Part shown: positions 21,112 through 27,481 of the stretch, one piece after another
Layout: every line of letters begins with the position of its first letter
Numbering within the stretch: the stretch's first letter is position 1
Origin: Myxococcaceae bacterium
GTDB lineage: Bacteria; Myxococcota_A; Polyangia; Polyangiales; Ga0077539
Direction of reading: 5' to 3'
DNA: 32,716 nucleotides
Assembly: GCA_004297725.1 (NCBI GenBank)
Contig: SCUS01000179.1
Coordinates: 1-32,716 of the forward strand
Translations under genes and position numbers: made by a program
The notes under the pieces: model-generated
The model's database searches: none
Seen by the model: only the letters and a program-made list of their open reading frames with translations
Told to the model about the DNA's origin: nothing

Positions 21112-23400
21112 ATGGTCGCGCGCATGAGAGGCATGGCTTCGACCAGGTCCTTCGCGATGCTGGCCGCGCTCCTCTGCGGGTGCGAGGGGGCCGACGTCGC
21201 GACGCGGCCGCCGGCGCCGCCGAACAGCGGCCGCTACGGCTTCGCGAACGGCTGCTACGTGATGGACGCCGCGGCCCCCGGCAGCGCCTCGTCGCGCTGG
21301 CTCGCGGCCAGCGCAAGCGACGACGCGTACGGGTTCACCGCGACGTCCGAGGGCGCCGGCGCGCGGCTGATGATGCGCGCGTCGGACCTCGGCACGTACC
21401 TCCTGCGCGACGCGGCCGGCGGATACGTCGTGGGGGCGGCGCACCAGCTCGGCCGCGCGACGCAGCTCGAGTCGGACCTCGAGCGCCTCGACGACACGTT
21501 TCGCTCGCCCGCGGAGTGGAGCCTCGACGTCGCGCCGGGCGACGCGACGCGCTTCCAGCTCCGCAACTACCAGACCGGCGAGTACCTCACCGCCGGCGGG
21601 ACGAGCCCCAGCGCCAGCGACGCCGCCACGGTGGCGTTCTACCCCGCGACCGGGTGCGCGCCCTTCCCCGAGATGACCGTCGACGCCGAAGGGTCCGTCG
21701 CGCCGCGCGCCTGGCCCGACGGCGACCTCTACGGCATCGTCGACGCGCACTCGCACCTGTTCTCGAACTTCGGCTTCGGCGGCGCGGGCATGTACCACGG
21801 GTCGCCGTTTCACCGCCTCGGCGTCGAGAAGGCGCTCCCGAGCTGCGAGCAGTTCCACGGCGCCGACGGTCGGCGGGACCTCATCTCGTGGGCCTTCGTG
21901 GGGGGTCTGCGCGACCTCGACCCGAACGCCCTGCTGACGGCGCTCGTGAGCGGGCGCACGCCGGAGTTCAACCACCACACCGAGGGCTACCCCGAGTTCA
22001 CCGACTGGCCCAACGCCTGGGGCAGCCCGACGCACCAGGTGCAGTACTACCGCTGGCTCGAGCGGGCGTACCGCGCGGGGCTGCGCCTCGTGGTGCAGCA
22101 CGCCACGACGAACTCCGTGCTCTGCGAGCTCATCGCGGGCGTCCGCGCGCAGCCCACGCGGTACGCGTGCGACGACATGGTGGCCGTCGAGCGCGAGATC
22201 GTCGAGGCGCGCAACCTCGAGCGCTACATCGACGCGCAGTCCGGCGGGCCGGGCCGCGGGTGGCTACACATCGTGACGACGCCCGCGGAGGCCCGCAGCA
22301 CCATCGCCGCCGGGCGCCTCGCGGTGATCCTCGGCATCGAGACGTCGAACCTCTTTGAGTGCCTCCTCACGCCGCGCCGGGGCACCCCGGCCTGCGACGC
22401 CGCGCGGGTTCGCGCGCAGCTCGACCACTTCCACGACCTCGGGGTGCGGGCGATCTTCCCGGTGCACAAGTTCGACAACGCGTTCTCCGCCGGCGACGGC
22501 GACCGCCGGGTCGGGCAGCTCGGGAGCTTCGTGAACAGCGGCCACTACTCGAACTTCGTGCTCGACTGCCCGTCGACGCCGGCTGTGTTCGACCGCGGCA
22601 ACGTGCTCTTCGGCGGCGTCAACCGCCCGCGCGCCGTGTACGACTCCCCGCCGCCCGCGGACATGAGCCGCTTCGCCGCGAGCCCGCTCTCGACGCTGCT
22701 CCCGTTCGTCGACGCCCTGCGGGCGCCGCGGCTCGAAGGCGACTACTGCCAGGCCGCGGGCCTCACGCAGCTCGGCGAGACGCTCCTGCGCGAGCTCATG
22801 CTCCGCGGGATGATCGTGGAGGTGGACCACCTGCCGCGGCGCTCCATCGGGCGCGCGTACGAGATCCTCACGGCGGCGGACTATCCGCCGGCGGCGACGC
22901 ACGGCAACGTGATGAACGGGCGGGTCTACGACCTCCACGGCGTCTCCATCACCGGGCTCGGGCGGTGCAGCGATCCGTCGCGCCCCGGGGCCATGGGCGA
23001 TCAGCTGCGCGAGCGCATCGCGCTCATCCGCGCGCACGGGGGATACCCCGCGGAGGGCTTCGGCTTCGACCTCAACGGCTTCGCGAGCGCGCCCGGTCCG
23101 CGCTTCGGCGCGAACTCGGTCTGCAACGACACGCCGCAGCAGCACCTGATCCGGTATCCGTTCACGAGCTTCGCGGGCGACGTGACCTTCACGCAGCCGC
23201 ACCTCGGCAACCGCACCGTCGACTTCGACACCGAAGGCATGCTGCACATCGGCCTGCTCCCGGAGCTCATCGAAGACGCGCGCCGGGACGGCGTCAGCGA
23301 CGCCGACATGGAGCCGCTGTTCCGCTCCGCGGAGGCGTACGTGCGCATGTGGGAGCGGGCGGAGTCGCGCGGGGCGGCGCTGCGGCAGTCGGCTCCGTGA
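21112..23400 (+). CDS. M19 dipeptidase-like / amidohydrolase-superfamily lipoprotein
   Basis: 762 residues. In-frame ATGs lie at 21112, 21124 and 21133; all give a signal peptide ending LLCGC, with Cys24 (from 21112) as the likely lipidated residue. Residues about 38-190 look like a ricin/fascin-type beta-trefoil (YGFANGCYVMD, YLLRDAAGGYVVGA, FQLRNYQTGEYLTAGG), which suggests ligand or glycan binding. The catalytic part starts at DAHSHLFSNFG (His213, His215). It then follows the order of M19 metal motifs: LGIETSN for the usual GIEG, FPVHKFDNAF for LTHxxxN, VEVDHLP for DLSH and AATHGN for SHS. M19 enzymes are zinc dipeptidases; here large inserts and altered residues mean the substrate may differ. 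It lies inside the segment bounded by the two dispersed repeats. Confidence 0.75.
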   Translation: MVARMRGMASTRSFAMLAALLCGCEGADVATRPPAPPNSGRYGFANGCYVMDAAAPGSASSRWLAASASDDAYGFTATSEGAGARLMMRASDLGTYLLRDAAGGYVVGAAHQLGRATQLESDLERLDDTFRSPAEWSLDVAPGDATRFQLRNYQTGEYLTAGGTSPSASDAATVAFYPATGCAPFPEMTVDAEGSVAPRAWPDGDLYGIVDAHSHLFSNFGFGGAGMYHGSPFHRLGVEKALPSCEQFHGADGRRDLISWAFVGGLRDLDPNALLTALVSGRTPEFNHHTEGYPEFTDWPNAWGSPTHQVQYYRWLERAYRAGLRLVVQHATTNSVLCELIAGVRAQPTRYACDDMVAVEREIVEARNLERYIDAQSGGPGRGWLHIVTTPAEARSTIAAGRLAVILGIETSNLFECLLTPRRGTPACDAARVRAQLDHFHDLGVRAIFPVHKFDNAFSAGDGDRRVGQLGSFVNSGHYSNFVLDCPSTPAVFDRGNVLFGGVNRPRAVYDSPPPADMSRFAASPLSTLLPFVDALRAPRLEGDYCQAAGLTQLGETLLRELMLRGMIVEVDHLPRRSIGRAYEILTAADYPPAATHGNVMNGRVYDLHGVSITGLGRCSDPSRPGAMGDQLRERIALIRAHGGYPAEGFGFDLNGFASAPGPRFGANSVCNDTPQQHLIRYPFTSFAGDVTFTQPHLGNRTVDFDTEGMLHIGLLPELIEDARRDGVSDADMEPLFRSAEAYVRMWERAESRGAALRQSAP

Positions 23401-23570
23401 GGCGCTGCGATCGGTGATCCTCGCGCGGTGCAGCGGGCGCACCGGTCGACCTGGTACAAGCGCGGTCCGTGCTGCGCGATCGCCGCCGAAGCCTGGGCGA
23501 GCGCTGGCGCCTGACGCGAGACAAGATCTGCGCAACAACAGGTTCATTCACAGCGCCTCCGGGGGCATCG

Positions 23571-23586
23571 GTTAGCAATCGCTAAC
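23571..23586. promoter_or_regulatory. TetR operator candidate, site A
   Basis: GTTAGCAATCGCTAAC, differing from the perfect palindrome at 24284 by one central base. It is 55 bases upstream of the tetR start and upstream of a possible -35 (TTGACG, 23614-23619). Confidence 0.75.
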
Positions 23587-23624
23587 CGTCGCCGTCAGCT
23601 CGCCGCGGAGCCGTTGACGGCGTG

Positions 23625-23640
23625 ATTAGCGTTTGCTAGC
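23625..23640. promoter_or_regulatory. TetR operator candidate, site B (degenerate)
   Basis: ATTAGCGTTTGCTAGC matches site C at 12 of 16 positions and keeps the half-site core TTAGC...GCTA. It ends one base before the tetR ATG and starts 54 bases after site A, about five DNA turns. Confidence 0.6.
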
Positions 23641-23641
23641 C

Positions 23642-24259
23642 ATGGTCGCCGTGCGCGCCCCGCGGAGGAAATCGGTCCCGTCCTTCCTCGGCGAGGACGA
23701 CGCGTCGGTGCGGCAGCGCATCCTGGTCGCGGCGCTCGACCTCTTCGCCAACAAGGGCCTCGACGGCACGAGCATCCGGGACATCGCCGCCGCCGCCGGA
23801 TGCACCAACCCCGCCCTCTACAAGCACTTCGACGGCAAGCAGGCGGTGGCGCTCTTCCTCTTCGAGGTCTGCTACTCGCGGCTGTGGTCGAGCCAGCACG
23901 CCGCGGTCTCCGCGGCGGAGGGGTTCGACGCCAAGCTCGACGCGTACGTCGGTCGCTACCTCGCGCTGCTCGACGAGAGCCCCGAGGCGATGCTCTTCCT
24001 CAACGACCACCTCCGCATCCTGTGGCCGCACGCCTCGCCCGGCCTCCGGCGCCGCTCCATCCTCGCGCAGGCGCGCTCGCTCATGCTCGAGGCGCGCAAG
24101 GAGGGGCGCATGCGCTCCGTCGACCCGGACCTCGCCGCGGCGGCGGTGGTCGGCACGCTGGTGCAGTTCGCCCGCATGATCCACTTCGGCAGCCTGCGCC
24201 GGCCCGCGGCGACGTGGCACGCGGCGCTGGTCGCGCTCATCGCCAGGGTCGCCGACTGA
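23642..24259 (+). CDS. TetR/AcrR family transcriptional regulator
   Basis: 205 residues from the ATG at 23642. The N-terminal DNA-binding domain is typical: VRQRILVAALDLFANKGLDGTSIRDIAAAAGCTNPALYKHFDGKQAV in three stretches, with the helix-turn-helix at about residues 44-63. The C-terminal domain (about 75-205) is helical and ligand-binding, with FLNDHLRILWP in the middle; the inducer is unknown. Palindromes of one type lie before its own start (sites A and B) and before the next gene (site C, just after its stop), so it probably represses itself and the downstream hydrolase. The next gene starts 74 bases after the stop, in the same direction. A run of eight T (24267-24274), rare in this genome, follows the stop, but I see no convincing stem for a terminator. 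Confidence 0.93.
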   Translation: MVAVRAPRRKSVPSFLGEDDASVRQRILVAALDLFANKGLDGTSIRDIAAAAGCTNPALYKHFDGKQAVALFLFEVCYSRLWSSQHAAVSAAEGFDAKLDAYVGRYLALLDESPEAMLFLNDHLRILWPHASPGLRRRSILAQARSLMLEARKEGRMRSVDPDLAAAAVVGTLVQFARMIHFGSLRRPAATWHAALVALIARVAD

Positions 24260-24283
24260 GCCACCATTTTTTTTCCCAACGTG

Positions 24284-24299
24284 GTTAGCGATCGCTAAC
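24284..24299. promoter_or_regulatory. TetR operator candidate, site C (perfect palindrome)
   Basis: GTTAGCGATCGCTAAC is a perfect 16-base palindrome between the tetR stop and the start of the hydrolase gene at 24334. Together with sites A and B it defines a local operator family. Confidence 0.85.
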
Positions 24300-24333
24300 C
24301 CAAACGCCAGGGGTTCGATGGAGAGGAAGCGCG

Positions 24334-25314
24334 ATGAGAAACGGTGTCCTGGGTCTGCTCGGGTGGATGGTGCTCTGGCTGGCGGGCTGCGCCTCCGTGG
24401 GCACGCACGCGATGGTGCACCCGGCGCGGGTCACGCCGCGCCCGTGGCGGGACTGGGCCGAGGTGTTCGCGAACCCCGTCGGGGTGCGGGTGACGGCGTT
24501 CGTGACCGGCGAGGTGCTCGTGGGCCCGAGCATCCTGATCGAGGAGGACAACCCCCGGACGCCCCGCGCGCTCGTGGTCGAGCGCTGGGTGCCCGCGGTG
24601 TCATACCTGATCGAGCACCCCACGCAGGGCGCGGTGCTGCTCGACACCGGCGTCTCCCCGGACCACGGTCGGGGCTGCGACTACGGCGTCTCGCCGCTGT
24701 TTCACATCCGCTGCCGCGCGGCCGGCGGGCAGGACATCGCATCGCAGCTGGCGGCGCGCGGCATCGCCGGGCGCGACCTGCGCTACGTGGTCGTGTCGCA
24801 CCTGCACGGCGACCACGCCGGGGGCCTGCACGCGCTGCTGCCCCGCGGCGGCGCCGTGCCCGTGCTGCTGAGCCGCGCGGAGTGGGAGTCCGCGGACAGC
24901 CCCATCCGCGCGGTGCGCGGCTACGTCGCCTCGATCATCGACGGCGACTACCCCATCGCGCTGCTCGACCTCGACCGCGCGCCCTCGATGCCCATCCTCG
25001 GCCCGTCGATGGACCTCTTCGGTGACGGCTCGATCTGGCTGCTCCCGATGCCGGGGCACACTCGCGGCCAGCTCGCAGCGCTCATCAACGCACCGGGCGC
25101 GCCGCTCATGCTGACCTTCGACGCGGCGCACCTCGAGGCCAACGTCGCCCTCCAGGTGCCCCCGGGCTTCGTGGTCGACCACGACGACGCGGTCGCGTCG
25201 CTGGCGCGCATCGGCCGCTTCCACGCCGCGTTTTCGCAGGTGGAGATGATCTACGGCCACGAGCCCGCGCAGTGGGCCGGACGCGGCGAGCGCGTCGAGC
25301 TGAGGCCCCGGTGA
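24334..25314 (+). CDS. Metallo-beta-lactamase-fold hydrolase lipoprotein (lactonase-like)
   Basis: 326 residues. A GAGAGGAAG ribosome-binding site lies just before the ATG at 24334. Lipobox LAGC (residues 16-19) marks a lipoprotein. The MBL-fold zinc motif is complete: SHLHGDHAGG (His156, His158, Asp160, His161), GHTRGQ (His242), FDAAH (Asp263) and YGHEPAQW (His309). The chain LDTGVSPDH before the motif and the final His fit the N-acyl-homoserine lactonase/phosphorylase-like branch rather than true beta-lactamases. A surface lactonase that opens acyl-lactones is one option; other esters are equally possible. Preceded by operator site C, it is probably induced when the TetR protein binds its ligand. 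It overlaps the reductase pseudogene start by a GTGA junction. Confidence 0.88.
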   Translation: MRNGVLGLLGWMVLWLAGCASVGTHAMVHPARVTPRPWRDWAEVFANPVGVRVTAFVTGEVLVGPSILIEEDNPRTPRALVVERWVPAVSYLIEHPTQGAVLLDTGVSPDHGRGCDYGVSPLFHIRCRAAGGQDIASQLAARGIAGRDLRYVVVSHLHGDHAGGLHALLPRGGAVPVLLSRAEWESADSPIRAVRGYVASIIDGDYPIALLDLDRAPSMPILGPSMDLFGDGSIWLLPMPGHTRGQLAALINAPGAPLMLTFDAAHLEANVALQVPPGFVVDHDDAVASLARIGRFHAAFSQVEMIYGHEPAQWAGRGERVELRPR

Positions 25315-25774
25315 GCGACCGCGTCCGCGCCGACGTGGCGTTCATGATCTACGGCTCCTACGGGGTGACCGGATCGCTCATCGTCCGAGAGGCCCTCCGG
25401 CGCGGGCACCGCCCGCTGCTCGCGGGCCGCGACGCCGGAAAGCTCGCCGCGCAGGCCGAGCCGCTGGGGCTGCGCTGGGCGGCCGTCGACCTCGGCGACC
25501 GGGCCGGGATCGAGCGCGCGCTGCGGGAGGTCTCCGCGGTGCTCCTCGTGGCGGGGCCCTTCGCGACCACCGGGCGCGCCATGGTGGAGGCGTGTATCGC
25601 CACCGGGACGAGCTACGTCGACACCAACGGCGAGCTCGAATTCTTCGAGGTGGCGGGCGCGGGCCCGCGCGCGCAGCGACTCCGGCGCGCTACGGCGCGT
25701 TCACCCCGGCGAGCGCGTTCGGCGCCGACCACGTCCTCGAAATCGAGGGCGTGCGTCGCCGCGACCTGCCCTGA
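25311..25774 (+). pseudogene. Saccharopine-dehydrogenase-like NAD(P)-binding reductase, internal deletion and frameshift
   Basis: The GTG at 25311 overlaps the hydrolase stop (GTGA), so it was translationally coupled. The first 115 or so residues are a good Rossmann domain of the saccharopine dehydrogenase/trans-acting enoyl reductase family: MIYGSYGVTGSLIVREALRR, GHRPLLAGRDAGKL, LLVAGPFATTGRAMVEAC and SYVDTNGELEFFE. After about 25668 this frame turns into Arg/Ala/Ser-rich nonsense. In another frame, 25688-25774 reads RYGAFTPASAFGADHVLEIEG ending RDLP and stop, which matches the C-terminal end of the same family. Full-length members are about 350-400 residues, so roughly 200 residues of the middle are missing. 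The stop is immediately followed by repeat copy 2. Confidence 0.75.
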
Positions 25775-25861
25775 GCCGATAGGAGCACCAACGGGGCACC
25801 GTCGTCGGCGTGGATCCGCTCCCGCGAGCGCTGGCAGGAGTTCCCGAGACGCCGCCCTGGC
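25775..25861 (+). repeat. Dispersed repeat, copy 2
   Basis: Starts GCCGATAGGAGC directly after the pseudogene stop and ends near GCCGCCCTGG. It matches copy 1 (20920-21043) in two 42-base blocks but lacks the 37-base insert. Same orientation as copy 1, 4.9 kb away. Confidence 0.9.
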
Positions 25862-25969
25862 GCCTGCGGGGCGCGGCACGACGCGGAGGCCGCGGGGGCC
25901 GACGGCTTGATCGGCGCGGAGGGCTGGCGCACGTGAAGCGCGCGGTGGTGTGTCAGGGTACGTCCGCGG
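25862..25969. other. Short non-coding stretch after repeat copy 2
   Basis: The plus strand reads HDAEAAGADGLIGAEGWRT before a TGA at 25934-25936, which looks like the tail of a lost gene but is too short to name. Nothing else was found before the P450 stop. Confidence 0.25.
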
Positions 25970-27316
25970 TCAACGGCGCGCGTGCATCACGACGGGGGTG
26001 CCCTTCGAGGGCGCGAGGGTGATGCCGCGGCGCGCGACGCGGGCGACGTAGCCGCGGGTCAGCGAGAGGCGGGCGCGGCGCAGGATCGTCGCGAGCACGA
26101 CCTTCATTTCGTACAGGGCGAAGGCCATCCCGATGCAGCGCCGCGTGCCGCCGCCGAAGGGGAGCCACGCGTACGGGTCGACGCGCGCGCCGAGGAAGCG
26201 CTCGGGCCGCAGCGCCTCGGGCTCGGGGTACAGCTCGGGGCGCCGGTGCGTGAGGTAGATGCACGGCATCACCATCACGCCCGCGGGAAGCGCGTAGCCG
26301 CCGATCTCCATGGGGGCCTTGAGCACGCGGGCCACCACCGGGAGGATCGGCCGCAGCCGCAGCACCTCGCGCACGGTCGCGTCGAGGTACGGGAGCTGGG
26401 CGACCTGCGCGGGCTCCAACGGGCCGTCGCCCGCGACGGCGCGCAGCTCGGCGTCGATGCGGGCGGCCACCTCGGGGTGCGCCAGGATCTCGGCGAGCGC
26501 CCACCCGAGGGAGGTCGCGGTGGTCTCGTGGCCCGCCATGAGCAGGGTGACGAGCTCGTCGCGCAGCTCCGCGTCGGTCATCGGGTCGCCGTGCTCGTCG
26601 CGCGCTTCGAGCATCATCGAGAGCACGTCGCCGCGGCCGGCGGTGCCCTCGGCGCGGCGGCGCGCGACCTCGGCGCGCAGCGCGTCGTCGACCTCGCGGA
26701 TCGTGCGGGCGACGCGCCCCCAGGGCGAGCGCGGCCCCAGGTCGATCTGGAGCGGCGGGGTGAAGAGCATGGGCGAGTTGCCCGAGTCGGCGAAGGTGGC
26801 CAGCAGGCGGGAGAAGTCCGCGAGCCGCGGGCCCTGCTCGATGCCGAAGACCGTGCGCACGATCACCTCGAGGGTGATCGCCTGGAGCTCGGGCGCGAGG
26901 GCGAACGGGCGATCGAGGGCCCAGCGGTCGACCGCGGCGTCGGTCACGTCGCGCATCACGGTCGCGTACGACTGCATGCGCTCGCCGTGGAACGCCGGGA
27001 GCAGCAGGCGCCGCTGGCGCAGGTGCGCGGCGCGGTCGAGCAGCAGCAGCGAGTGCGAGCCGAGCACCGGCTGCAGGAACGCGTTCCCCTCTCCCGCGTG
27101 CAGCACCTCGGGGTCGCCGGTGAACACCTGGCGGATCGCGGCGGGGCTGGAGAACACCACCTGCGGCGGCATCCCCGGGAACTGCATCGTGAACGCGTCG
27201 CCGTGGCGTCGCGCGCAGTAGTCCAGGAAGGCGAACGGGCGCGTGGCCCAGAGCGCGACCTGCGCCACGCGGGGGACGCGCGTGGGGGTGGGCAGGGAGC
27301 TTGAGAGGGTGGGCAT
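25970..27316 (-). CDS. Cytochrome P450
   Basis: 448 residues, full length. All diagnostic motifs are present: the I-helix oxygen-binding site AGHETT (residues 261-266), the K-helix E-x-x-R (Glu317-Arg320 in REVLRLRP), PERF (371-374) and the heme-binding loop FGGGTRRCIG (387-396) with thiolate Cys394. It has no N-terminal membrane anchor, so it is a soluble bacterial monooxygenase. The sequence style (AGHETTATSLGWAL, HPEVAARIDAEL) is that of the CYP102/CYP110-like bacterial group acting on fatty acids or terpenes, but the substrate cannot be read. No ferredoxin or reductase gene lies nearby. Its 3' end lies 108 bases from repeat copy 2. It is convergent with the hydrolase/reductase operon, and its start is 166 bases from the end of macB on the same strand. 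Confidence 0.96.
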   Translation of the reverse strand: MPTLSSSLPTPTRVPRVAQVALWATRPFAFLDYCARRHGDAFTMQFPGMPPQVVFSSPAAIRQVFTGDPEVLHAGEGNAFLQPVLGSHSLLLLDRAAHLRQRRLLLPAFHGERMQSYATVMRDVTDAAVDRWALDRPFALAPELQAITLEVIVRTVFGIEQGPRLADFSRLLATFADSGNSPMLFTPPLQIDLGPRSPWGRVARTIREVDDALRAEVARRRAEGTAGRGDVLSMMLEARDEHGDPMTDAELRDELVTLLMAGHETTATSLGWALAEILAHPEVAARIDAELRAVAGDGPLEPAQVAQLPYLDATVREVLRLRPILPVVARVLKAPMEIGGYALPAGVMVMPCIYLTHRRPELYPEPEALRPERFLGARVDPYAWLPFGGGTRRCIGMAFALYEMKVVLATILRRARLSLTRGYVARVARRGITLAPSKGTPVVMHARR

Positions 27317-27481
27317 GGCGCGCGGAGTGTCACACGTCCGCGCACCGGCGGAACCCTCGGCGCGGGGCGCGCGGACGCCGGGGCCTCGGGCGCGTGCGAG
27401 CGAGACCTATCGTAGAACGCAGTCCGATGGGGGTGGCGGCGTGCCCCGCCCGAAGGCCCGAACCCCACCCGGCTCCCGCGC

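Noticed and set aside
24260..24283. Terminator after tetR because of eight T in a row
   Set aside because: I find no convincing stem before the T-run, and the next gene appears to have its own operator.
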